Below the pieces are notes generated by a model. It ran no database searches. It was not told the DNA's origin and saw nothing but the letters and a program-made list of their open reading frames with translations. DNA of 6,306 bases, taken from NCBI GenBank assembly GCA_900553685.1, contig USEI01000037.1, positions 1 through 6,306 on the forward strand, written 5' to 3'. The translations under genes were made by a program, and so were the position numbers. Source of the DNA: an uncultured Clostridium sp. (lineage in GTDB: Bacteria; Bacillota; Clostridia; TANB77; CAG-508). Shown here piece after piece: positions 1 through 6,178 of the stretch. Every line of letters begins with the position of its first letter. Position 1 is the first letter of the stretch.

Positions 1-106
1 TAAATTTTTTAAAAGAAATTGCTTTTATATTAGTTCTTTTTGAAAGTTCTTCTGCATATTGTTTTGTTGTTCCATAATGGGAACCATATATTATAATACT
101 ATTCAT
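1..106 (-). CDS. Flavodoxin-like protein (N-terminal 35 codons, cut by window edge)
   Basis: This gene starts with ATG at 106-104 and runs off the left edge, so only about 35 residues are visible. They begin MNSIIIYGSHYGTTKQYAEE. A short hydrophobic strand is followed by a glycine/threonine-rich turn (GSHYGTTKQYA) and then a helix, which is the FMN phosphate-binding start of the flavodoxin fold. Flavodoxin-domain proteins carry FMN and transfer electrons; some short ones belong to the HemG (protoporphyrinogen oxidase) type, but the visible part cannot tell these apart. A good Shine-Dalgarno (AGGAG, 112-116) lies 5 nt before the ATG. The gap to the stop of the preceding gene is about 22 bp, so it is probably co-transcribed as the last visible gene of the operon. 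Its functional link to the XpaC/TelA genes is unknown. Confidence 0.8.
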   Translation of the reverse strand, partial: MNSIIIYGSHYGTTKQYAEELSKRTNIKAISFKKF

Positions 107-128
107 AGAAACTCCTATTTTTTACAAA

Positions 129-818
129 TTAACGTTTTGCTATCCAGTTTAACATTTTTTCTTTTTCTTCGTTAGAAACATTTTTATTTTTATATATTTT
201 CTTAGAATTTTCTATTGATTTTTTAATATCTTCTATTAAATTAGGGTTTTTATTTAAAACTTCTTTTTCAATAAACAACGTCTCTCCTGATAATTCTTCT
301 CTTAAAAGATAGTTCACACCAAGCATATTATACATAAGTGAACTATTTTTACCGTCATCATAAGTAAAATAAACACCTTCTGGTGACTCTACATATTTTC
401 CTGTAAATGTAAACCAAGGAAATCTAACTTCTGCACCAGATACAAATTTTTCACTAACACCATATTTTGATAAATTAACATTATATTCCACCTTGTAATT
501 AGAAAAACTGCCTTTTAAATCTTTTAATCCATGAAATTGAAACCAACTAGTAACAATATTCTTTCTTGTATAAAAAATAATAAATGGTTTAAAAATAAGA
601 AGTATTCCTAGCACTACTAATAATAAACTTACTAAAATATATAAAACCCCTTTACCTGATGGTTCATATATAAAAGCAAATATTAGTAAAATTGTAAATG
701 GAATAAAAAATATAGAACTGAAGATTCCTATTTTTCTATAATATTTCTTGTTTTGAGCTAAAAACAAGTTTTTAAATCTTTCAAAATTAATCATAGCATT
801 ATAATTAACTTCATTCAT
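129..818 (-). CDS. Two-helix membrane protein with possible YcxB/PH-like cytoplasmic domain
   Basis: A 229-residue protein of unknown function. An N-terminal stretch ending in basic residues (NKKYYRK, 24-30) is followed by two hydrophobic helices at about 30-51 and 58-82, joined by a short loop (YEPSGKG). Basic residues after helix 2 (YTRKN) suggest that both ends are cytoplasmic. Residues about 108-190 alternate like beta strands: a YNVNLSKYGVSEKF strand pair, an aromatic segment (RFPWFTF), an acidic turn (YDDGKN) and a LFIEKEVL strand before a final charged helix. This layout resembles the YcxB-like C-terminal domain (bacterial PH-like) that often follows two membrane helices; that assignment is by eye only. 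I chose the ATG at 818 because GAGGTG (823-828) sits 4 nt upstream. A GTG three codons earlier lies inside that ribosome binding site. It follows the TelA gene by 55 bp and probably shares its transcript. Confidence 0.75.
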   Translation of the reverse strand: MNEVNYNAMINFERFKNLFLAQNKKYYRKIGIFSSIFFIPFTILLIFAFIYEPSGKGVLYILVSLLLVVLGILLIFKPFIIFYTRKNIVTSWFQFHGLKDLKGSFSNYKVEYNVNLSKYGVSEKFVSGAEVRFPWFTFTGKYVESPEGVYFTYDDGKNSSLMYNMLGVNYLLREELSGETLFIEKEVLNKNPNLIEDIKKSIENSKKIYKNKNVSNEEKEKMLNWIAKR

Positions 819-873
819 AAATAACACCTCTTTATTTTATAATTAAAGAAAGCAGACAATATTTTTTAAAATC

Positions 874-1989
874 TTAATTATTTTTTGCATTTAACAATTT
901 ATCTTTTAAATCTTTTTCAATTACAACTAATTCTTTTTCCACTTCTTCACGTTTTACTCTTCCTTCTTCGCTTATTTTAATTGTTTCTTCAATTGTTGTT
1001 ATTAAATCGTCATTTACTTTTTTTAGTGTTTCTAATTCAACAATTCCTTTTTCATTTTCTTTTGCTATTTCTATTGTATTTGTTTTTAGCATTTCAGAAC
1101 TTTTCTTTAATAACTCATTTGTTGTTTCTGTTACTTGTTTTTGTAAATCCAATGCACCTTTTTGCCTAATAATTCCAATTGCAAGAACAATTTGACTTTT
1201 CCAAAGAGGTATTGTATTTAGTATTGATGACTGAATTCTATCTACCAAAGCTTTATTCCCTGACTGGATAAATCTTATTTGTGGAGCTGTTTGAATTGCA
1301 ATTGTTCTTGTTAATTTCAAATCATGTATCTTTTTTTCAAATCTAGCAGTAAAATCACTCATATCAGCAACTTTTTGTGCATTTAAAGGATCTTTTGTTT
1401 CTTCTGCTTTTTTTTGCATTTCTGGTAGTATTTTTGTTTTTAATTCTTCGATTTTTTTATTTCCTGCAATAATATATAAATCTAAATTATGAATACATTC
1501 CGTATTCTTTTCAAATAAATTGTCAAACATAACAATATCTTTTAGGAGAATTATTCTTTCATTGTCAAGCTTTTCAGATATTTCATCTATTTGACTTTCA
1601 ATTTTTTGATATTTTGCAAAAAATCTCTTTGTTTTATCTACTAATTTTCCAATTATAGGAATATTCTCTAATGGACTTTCTTGTATAAAACCATTTACGT
1701 CTGTATCTTTTACTTTAACCATTAAATTAGATAAAATATCACCTACATAATCTGTATCTTTTGCTCTTACATCTTCTAACATTTTATTTGAGAAATTTGC
1801 AATTTCTGACTGTGCTCCTACTCCATATTGAATCACACTGTTAGAATCTCCATCTTCTATATTTTTCATAATGTTTGTTACTTCTTTTTTATCTTCTTCT
1901 GATAATTTGTTATAATCATAAATACTTTCTTCAGTAATTGCTGTACTTCCTTCTTTGATAATTAAATCTTCTTTTTTTATTTCTTCCAT
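874..1989 (-). CDS. telA: TelA-family toxic anion resistance protein
   Basis: A 371-residue soluble, highly charged helical protein with no signal peptide or membrane segment. It fits the TelA/KlaA family (PF05816; B. subtilis YaaN and YceH are members) in length and layout. A conserved N-terminal part includes SEIANFSNKML (61-71) and IPIIGKLVDKTKRFFAKYQ (110-128). A long coiled-coil middle follows (about 129-225). The family's most recognisable block is at 228-271, with key pieces TAPQIRFIQ and LVDRIQSSILNTIPLWKSQI. The tail is charged. Family members are associated with resistance to tellurite, with colicin or phage phenotypes, and with envelope antibiotic tolerance; no enzymatic activity is established. 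AAGGAG (2000-2005) lies 10 nt before the ATG. It starts 27 bp after the stop of the second SBP gene, so translation within one operon is likely. The family assignment is strong; the role of TelA here is inferred from its neighbours. Confidence 0.93.
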   Translation of the reverse strand: MEEIKKEDLIIKEGSTAITEESIYDYNKLSEEDKKEVTNIMKNIEDGDSNSVIQYGVGAQSEIANFSNKMLEDVRAKDTDYVGDILSNLMVKVKDTDVNGFIQESPLENIPIIGKLVDKTKRFFAKYQKIESQIDEISEKLDNERIILLKDIVMFDNLFEKNTECIHNLDLYIIAGNKKIEELKTKILPEMQKKAEETKDPLNAQKVADMSDFTARFEKKIHDLKLTRTIAIQTAPQIRFIQSGNKALVDRIQSSILNTIPLWKSQIVLAIGIIRQKGALDLQKQVTETTNELLKKSSEMLKTNTIEIAKENEKGIVELETLKKVNDDLITTIEETIKISEEGRVKREEVEKELVVIEKDLKDKLLNAKNN

Positions 1990-2016
1990 AATTTTTTTAC
2001 TCCTTACAATTTATTT

Positions 2017-3081
2017 TTATTTTATACCATCCATTATTTTTTGCATCGTATCTGGATTTGGCATTTGAATAACTGCATTTATATTTTTAGGTATTCCATA
2101 AAAGCCTTCAATTTCTGTATTTATTGTTCCATTAACACCTGTTCTAAATCCATGTTTTTCCCAAGCTATTTTTTGTATCTCTTCATCTTGCATTGCTTCT
2201 ATTAGTTTTGCTCCTTTCTCATTTAAAGCAATTAATGGGTGAGAACTCCATACTGTTGGTTCTGGATATAAAACTGCTACTTGCTCTTTTACCATATTCC
2301 AATCATTTGGATTTTCTATTGCAAATTCTATCATTTGATTTTCATAGCCTGCAATCATTGGTTTAGCTCCCATTCCTGTTTTCAAATATTGTTCAAATAA
2401 ATCTCCTGAAGAATGTTCCATATAACCAATTTTTCCAAAAAAGTCTTTTAAATTAGGTAAAATTGTATCAACAGTACTTGAATCAACTACTGTTTCATTA
2501 TTCATAATATTTGCCACTAAACCTGCAAACATATTTCCTGAATTTGATTTATTAGGATCAGTTGATTGTATTGTTACATACCCATACAAATCATTTACAC
2601 CAATATCACTCCACTTTTTCTTGTCTGTTACTAATTTTATTAATGCTGATGTATCTGCAATATAATATGAATTGTCTTTTTCTTCTACTATTCCATTATT
2701 AATTAATGCTTCCGCGATTGGTTTCCAAGTATAAATTACAATTGGTGAATTAAATACAATTTCACTTTTATATAATTTATCACTTTTAGTCTGATTAAAT
2801 AATTCTAATGCTGTTTGACTAGATGGAAATAAATAATCTTTATCTGATGAATCTTGTTCTATCATTTCTATAGAACCAGCTTTTGTATATTCAACTGTTA
2901 TACCATATTTATCTTTTAATATTTTTTTAACTTCTTCATCTTGCATAAGACCTTCTTTTTCTCCACCTAAATATCCTGATACTGTTATTTCTTCTGGTTT
3001 ATTCACATTTACAAATTGAAATGCAATAATTACTATGATTACTAGTAATAATATAATTCCACCTACTATTTTTGACTTCAT
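2017..3081 (-). CDS. Membrane-tethered extracellular solute-binding-like protein (SBP, no VWA)
   Basis: A 354-residue protein with one N-terminal hydrophobic helix (about 5-24) after MKSK. There is no cysteine lipobox and no clear cleavage site, so it is probably an uncleaved membrane anchor with the rest outside the cell. The body looks like a type II periplasmic-binding fold of the SBP_bac_11 sort. It has a strand (ITVSGYLGG), an FPSSQTALELF segment (85-95), a ligand-site-like STDPNKSNSGNMFAGLVAN stretch (173-191), AGYENQMIEFA (244-254) and a YPEPTVWSSHPLIAL hinge region (272-286). It ends with MPNPDTMQKIMDGIK. The same landmarks occur in the same order in the SBP part of the gene at 3767-5383, so the two are paralogues. 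GAGGTG (3087-3092) lies 5 nt before the ATG, and the gap to the upstream gene is 16 bp. No ABC permease or ATPase accompanies it in the window. The ligand is unknown. Confidence 0.85.
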   Translation of the reverse strand: MKSKIVGGIILLLVIIVIIAFQFVNVNKPEEITVSGYLGGEKEGLMQDEEVKKILKDKYGITVEYTKAGSIEMIEQDSSDKDYLFPSSQTALELFNQTKSDKLYKSEIVFNSPIVIYTWKPIAEALINNGIVEEKDNSYYIADTSALIKLVTDKKKWSDIGVNDLYGYVTIQSTDPNKSNSGNMFAGLVANIMNNETVVDSSTVDTILPNLKDFFGKIGYMEHSSGDLFEQYLKTGMGAKPMIAGYENQMIEFAIENPNDWNMVKEQVAVLYPEPTVWSSHPLIALNEKGAKLIEAMQDEEIQKIAWEKHGFRTGVNGTINTEIEGFYGIPKNINAVIQMPNPDTMQKIMDGIK

Positions 3082-3097
3082 TTTTTCACCTCAAATT

Positions 3098-3718
3098 TTA
3101 AAAATCTTTCATCTGAATACTGCTTTTTAAAAAATCTATTTCCGTATCTAAATCTAATGCATCATTCTGTATCATTTTTGTAAACTGGTCGTCTAAAGAT
3201 TTATTTATCATTACAAGTGTTTTTTCTGTTTTTGATATAACATCTTCAATTTCTTTTGTATGTATATTTTGAGAAGATATTTCAAAGTATGAATTTACAA
3301 TTTTATAAATTGTTTCTAAATAATATGTAAAAAACTTTTTATTTTCGCCTATTTTCTTTGGATGTTTTTCTAAATATTTTAATATTTTTGCTATCTTTCC
3401 TATTATGTCATTACACTCTTGTTTTATATGTGGTTTGGTTATTTGATTTTTAATATTAATTATTTTTTCATAATTATCATAGCCATTATCTAATAAATTC
3501 ATATATTCTTTTTGTTTGTTTGAATCTTTTATCCCAAGTAACACTAATTTATTATTTGGTGCAAATAACAAAGCACTACCAATATAAATAAGCATTGCAA
3601 GTATTCCTGAAATTATTATATTTATCTCTAATATGGTAAATAGTAAAATAAATATAATAATTGCTATTAGTGTATTTAAAATATCAAATCTTATAATGTT
3701 TTTTCTATAAATTAACAT
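3098..3718 (-). CDS. XpaC-like membrane protein (5-bromo-4-chloroindolyl phosphate hydrolysis family)
   Basis: A 206-residue protein of the XpaC type (PF10112). A basic N-terminus (YRKNIIR) is followed by two adjoining membrane helices (about 12-31 and 33-53) with almost no outer loop. The charge pattern puts both ends in the cytoplasm. The remaining part (about 55-206) is a charged helical domain. It ends in the family's typical segment: KSLDDQFTKMIQNDALDLDTEIDFLK at about 173-198, with the NDALDLDTEI core at 185-194. XpaC was named for hydrolysis of an indolyl phosphate dye, but a true enzymatic role is doubtful. In Firmicutes it is commonly encoded beside telA. Here an SBP gene separates the two. 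The ribosome binding site (AAAAGGA, 3727-3733) is 8 nt before the ATG at 3718 and directly follows a stem-loop (3734-3760). It is probably a partner of TelA, bringing it to the membrane (inference). Confidence 0.85.
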   Translation of the reverse strand: MLIYRKNIIRFDILNTLIAIIIFILLFTILEINIIISGILAMLIYIGSALLFAPNNKLVLLGIKDSNKQKEYMNLLDNGYDNYEKIINIKNQITKPHIKQECNDIIGKIAKILKYLEKHPKKIGENKKFFTYYLETIYKIVNSYFEISSQNIHTKEIEDVISKTEKTLVMINKSLDDQFTKMIQNDALDLDTEIDFLKSSIQMKDF

Positions 3719-3733
3719 ATTACCATTCCTTTT

Positions 3734-3760
3734 GCTGTTTGTTCATATTAAAAAAACAGC
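3734..3760 (-). other. Intercistronic stem-loop before the XpaC-like gene
   Basis: The arms GCTGTTT and AAACAGC (7 perfect base pairs) flank a 13-nt loop. The structure fills most of the 48-bp gap between the SBP-VWA stop and the XpaC-like start. On the coding strand it is followed at once by the ribosome binding site AAAAGGA, not by a U tract, so it is not an intrinsic terminator. It may protect or process the mRNA, or tune translation of the downstream gene. Confidence 0.45.
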
Positions 3761-3766
3761 TTAATT

Positions 3767-5383
3767 TTAATTATATCCCTTTGCTTGTTTAAAAGCTTTT
3801 TCTAAATTATCTTTTCCATCAAATACTCTTGCTGTTGAAAAATCTGCTAGTGCTTGTAATTCTCTGTCATCTGACTCTCCAAATGTTATTGAAAATATTG
3901 GAATGTCTAAATTTTCTTGATTCCACTCTTCTACAACCTGATTATATGAGTTTACATTCGATTTTCCGTCTGACATTAGTATTATAGATGTTGTATAATC
4001 AGATACATTATATTTTTTTATTTCATCCATTGCCTTAATTAGTGGTTTATAAATATCTGTACCTCCCTGTGGGTCTAATGAGTCTATTTTACTTTGTAAT
4101 TCTAATAATGTTGTTTCATCATTTCCTTCCGCTTTCCATATATCTAACACATTATTATCAAATGGAATTACTATTGTTACATCTTTCGTGCTTGCTTGTA
4201 GCATATAATTTTTTGCTTTTGTTTGATCTAAAAGCATACTCATCGCACTTCTTAGAGACGTCACTCCGTTTCCTGCCATACTTCCTGAATAATCTAAACA
4301 ATATACAGTAAGTGATGGCTTTCTAAGTTCTGTTTGATACATATTTAATGCCTTTTGAATTACATCTGCTGTTGGCATTTTCATGACATTTAAAACTTTC
4401 TTTGTATCAATTCCCCAATCTGAGTTAAATGTTTCTTGATTACTATTTTCAAAATTTATTGCAAATGATGTTCTTCTTCCTAATTCTAATAATTTTGGTT
4501 TTACTTCATCTGATATTAAATAATCCTGTAATTTTAAAAATATTTCTTCTTTTTCCTTATTACCATTATCAATATATCCTAGTGGTGAATCTGCAATTCC
4601 TAAACCATCTTGTGGATATATTACATATAAAGGTTCTTCTCCTCTAGCTACTAATTCTTTATTTGTATCGATTATAATTGATTCATAGTTTACCATTGCA
4701 TCATAATCACTTTCTAAAAATAAATCTTTAAGCCAATCAGAGCTTCCTGATGAGCGGTTTACTCCTGAAAGAATTGTTGTTAAGTTTGTTTTTAATTCTT
4801 CATTATCTAAATCTTCTGCTGTTATTACTTCTGGATTTCCGAGTAGAGCATAAATAAATCCTAAATATGCTGTCGCTCCAGAATTTGACTGGGTTGCTGA
4901 TGTCATCATAAAACTAAGTTCTTTGCTTTGTATTTTTTCTAATATATCTTTGGTTGTTACATCTTTTCCAACAAAACCTAATTTTTCTGCTACACTTTTT
5001 TTAATTCCGAATACAACAGGTGTTGTTGTAATTGATTTTTGATTTTTTACTTTTAAATTAGTATCACCCATACTTATCCATATACTATTTGCAGGAAATA
5101 CTGCATCATAGTTTTCAGCACCATTTTGAAGTTCTTGCATAATATCTACTGAACCTTCGTATGTCATATTTATATTAACATTATTTTGTTTTTCAAATTC
5201 TTCAAGTATTGGTTCTAAAACTTCATTTTCAGAACCTGATAAAATGTTTAAAGTCTTTTTTCCAAAAGAAATATTACTTCCACTTTTTTGTATTGAAATT
5301 ATACTTCCCACAATTATTGCAATTACTACTATAATTATCATAACACTAATAATTAGTTTTTTATTTCCAGAAATTTTTTTCAC
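3767..5383 (-). CDS. Membrane-anchored SBP domain fused to a von Willebrand A (VWA) domain
   Basis: A 538-residue two-domain protein. MKKISGNKK precedes a single long hydrophobic helix (about 10-31) with no lipobox cysteine, so the protein is probably anchored in the membrane with its bulk outside. Residues about 43-355 form a type II solute-binding-like module: LNILSGSENEVLEPILEEF at 45-63, YDAVFPANSIW at 92-102, the serine/asparagine-rich SATQSNSGATAYLG at 162-175, and MPTADVIQKAL at 336-346. Residues about 357-536 form a VWA domain with an apparently complete metal-ion-dependent adhesion site: DYSGS at 364-368, the threonine of GGTDIY at 442, and the aspartate of LMSDGKS at 472. Such a site binds Mg2+ and usually mediates protein contacts. 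The start is GTG (5383-5381) with GGAAGG (5393-5398) 9 nt upstream. An ATG 30 nt earlier is in frame but stops after seven codons. It is probably a receptor or adhesion component paired with the SBP at 2017-3081; ligand and partner are unknown. Confidence 0.9.
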   Translation of the reverse strand: MKKISGNKKLIISVMIIIVVIAIIVGSIISIQKSGSNISFGKKTLNILSGSENEVLEPILEEFEKQNNVNINMTYEGSVDIMQELQNGAENYDAVFPANSIWISMGDTNLKVKNQKSITTTPVVFGIKKSVAEKLGFVGKDVTTKDILEKIQSKELSFMMTSATQSNSGATAYLGFIYALLGNPEVITAEDLDNEELKTNLTTILSGVNRSSGSSDWLKDLFLESDYDAMVNYESIIIDTNKELVARGEEPLYVIYPQDGLGIADSPLGYIDNGNKEKEEIFLKLQDYLISDEVKPKLLELGRRTSFAINFENSNQETFNSDWGIDTKKVLNVMKMPTADVIQKALNMYQTELRKPSLTVYCLDYSGSMAGNGVTSLRSAMSMLLDQTKAKNYMLQASTKDVTIVIPFDNNVLDIWKAEGNDETTLLELQSKIDSLDPQGGTDIYKPLIKAMDEIKKYNVSDYTTSIILMSDGKSNVNSYNQVVEEWNQENLDIPIFSITFGESDDRELQALADFSTARVFDGKDNLEKAFKQAKGYN

Positions 5384-5472
5384 AATATTTTACCTTCCCT
5401 TCTTTTTTATCATAATATTAATATTTTTTCTTATTATATATCTTAGTTTATCGGTTTTGGTAATAATCTTTT

Positions 5473-5631
5473 CTATTTGCTCTTAAATACTAAAATTGCT
5501 TTTGCTGTTCCTGTAATTGACATTGTAACTAATTCATATCCATTTTGTAACATTTCATTTGCTTTTTCTTCGATTTTCTTAGCCATATCATCTGCTTTTG
5601 GAGAATACTCTATAACAACAGTTTTATACAT
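5473..5631 (-). CDS. Small DUF4177-like protein (52 aa)
   Basis: A 52-residue protein, MYKTVVIEYSPKADD up to a C-terminal AKAILVFKSK. The pattern is a YKTVVIEY strand, a helix (about 12-29, DDMAKKIEEKANEMLQ), then GYELVTMSI and AILVFK strands. This beta-alpha-beta-beta layout, with an N-x-G-Y/W-E-L-V turn before the second strand, matches the style of DUF4177 proteins, which are typically 50-70 residues long. The family has no established function. The start is well supported: a near-perfect AAAAGGAGGT (5638-5647) lies 6 nt before the ATG, and the reading frame is complete to TAG at 5475-5473. The gap to the preceding 66-residue gene is 24 bp. There is no membrane segment, so it is probably cytoplasmic. 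Its place at the head of the operon suggests a regulatory or accessory role (inference). Confidence 0.75.
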   Translation of the reverse strand: MYKTVVIEYSPKADDMAKKIEEKANEMLQNGYELVTMSITGTAKAILVFKSK

Positions 5632-5655
5632 TTTTTTACCTCCTTTTCTATATAA

Positions 5656-5856
5656 TCATTTATTTTTTTCATTTTTTGAAATATATAGTACCAATAATAT
5701 TATTCCTACTAAATTAATTCCTACGGATAAACCTAATAGTAACCCTGAACTAAATTCACTAAATGGTGTTATTTCGTCGCTACAAAAGAAAATATAGGCT
5801 AAATATAATATATTTCCAGATATTATCATCAATATTCCTGTTTTTCCCTTATTCAT
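5656..5856 (-). CDS. Small two-helix membrane protein (66 aa), first gene of the operon
   Basis: A 66-residue protein I do not recognise. It has two hydrophobic segments, about 7-25 and 38-59, separated by a polar, acidic loop (SDEITPFSEF, 26-35). The ends are basic (MNKGK and SKNEKNK). By the positive-inside rule both ends are cytoplasmic and the acidic loop is outside. The start ATG at 5856 has GAGGA (5864-5868) 7 nt upstream, and it is the first open frame after the near-consensus promoter at 5896-5924, with a predicted 5' leader of roughly 30 nt. It is probably a small subunit or a regulator of the membrane complex encoded downstream; no catalytic motif is visible. Confidence 0.7.
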   Translation of the reverse strand: MNKGKTGILMIISGNILYLAYIFFCSDEITPFSEFSSGLLLGLSVGINLVGIILLVLYISKNEKNK

Positions 5857-5895
5857 TATTAAATCCTCACTTTCAAATTACTATCTTTTATTAGC

Positions 5896-5924
5896 ATTAT
5901 ATATTAAAGAGTAGATAATTTCAA
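5896..5924 (-). promoter_or_regulatory. Near-consensus sigma-70/SigA-type promoter of the operon
   Basis: On the minus strand a TTGAAA -35 box (5924-5919) is separated by exactly 17 bp from a perfect TATAAT -10 box (5901-5896). Transcription would start near 5889, leaving about 30 nt before the ATG at 5856. The -35 box lies in the loop, and the spacer in the 3' arm, of the dyad at 5908-5940. Access to this promoter may therefore depend on a protein that binds the dyad, or on transcription coming from upstream. Confidence 0.75.
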
Positions 5925-5940
5925 CTTTATTACCTACTCT
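5908..5940 (-). terminator. Stem-loop after the upstream gene; weak terminator and/or operator
   Basis: The arms AGAGTAGGTAAT and ATTATCTACTCT give 12 pairs around a 9-nt loop. The single non-Watson-Crick position is a G-U wobble in minus-strand RNA but an A-C mismatch in plus-strand RNA, which favours a function in the minus-strand transcript. It begins 16 nt after the TAA of the upstream gene, as a terminator should. The U tract is short (UUU, then AAUAU), so termination may be leaky. Because it overlaps the operon promoter, the same dyad could also be an operator. Confidence 0.5.
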
Positions 5941-5956
5941 ACTTATTGTAATTTTG

Positions 5957-6178
5957 TTAGTCTGCGATAAACTCGATAGATTTAACCATATACTTATTTG
6001 ATAAATCAGTGATTTCAGATTCTAATTCTACAGTACATAATTCATGCACATGATAACCATAATTTGAATTTGGATTATCCTCTTTCCACCCCAAATAAGT
6101 TTCTGTATTATCCCCAACACGCAAATCTAAATAATACATCGGCTGAACTTGCATTTTTTCAATCGTTTTGTTTTCCAA
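5957..6178 (-). CDS. Unrecognised protein, probable C-terminal part or TTG-started short gene
   Basis: I do not recognise this product. The open frame ends at TAA (5959-5957) and includes a WKEDNPNSNYGYHVHELC segment (about 31-48 counted from the TTG). Its alternating polar/hydrophobic pattern suggests a small beta-rich domain. No ATG gives a convincing start: the listed start is TTG at 6178 with only a poor AGAG upstream, and the first internal ATG (6154) has no ribosome binding site. The frame stays open to 6259 with protein-like content (for example ENYITVEIALENK across the TTG) before a TAA at 6262-6260. It may therefore be a 5'-truncated or frameshifted remnant of a longer gene. It is separated from the operon by a stem-loop and a promoter, and probably is not part of it. 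Confidence 0.45.
   Translation of the reverse strand: MENKTIEKMQVQPMYYLDLRVGDNTETYLGWKEDNPNSNYGYHVHELCTVELESEITDLSNKYMVKSIEFIAD

Noticed and set aside
816..827. GTG start at 827 for the two-helix membrane protein
   Set aside because: That GTG is part of the GAGGTG ribosome binding site for the ATG at 818, so the shorter form is much more likely.
2017..5383. Lipoproteins of an ABC importer
   Set aside because: Neither SBP-containing protein has a cysteine near the end of its N-terminal hydrophobic segment, and no permease or ATPase is present in the window.
5390..5413. ATG at 5413 in frame with the SBP-VWA gene
   Set aside because: It reaches a TAA after seven codons, before the GTG at 5383, so it cannot extend the gene. 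I see no reason to call it a leader peptide.
5414..5425. 12-bp AT palindrome (AATATTAATATT)
   Set aside because: It is made only of A and T in a very AT-rich gap, and short palindromes of this kind are common by chance there.
5433..5461. Possible internal promoter before the SBP-VWA gene (TATAAT at 5438-5433)
   Set aside because: The -10 is perfect, but at 16-18 bp spacing only ACCAAA-like sequences stand in for the -35, and there is no TG extension. In AT-rich DNA this is expected by chance.
981..5797. Plus-strand open frames opposite the real genes (for example 981-1169, 4042-4311, 5477-5797)
   Set aside because: They are rich in Phe and Leu because they are complements of Lys/Glu-rich or AT-rich coding sequence. 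They lack ribosome binding sites and overlap well-supported minus-strand genes.
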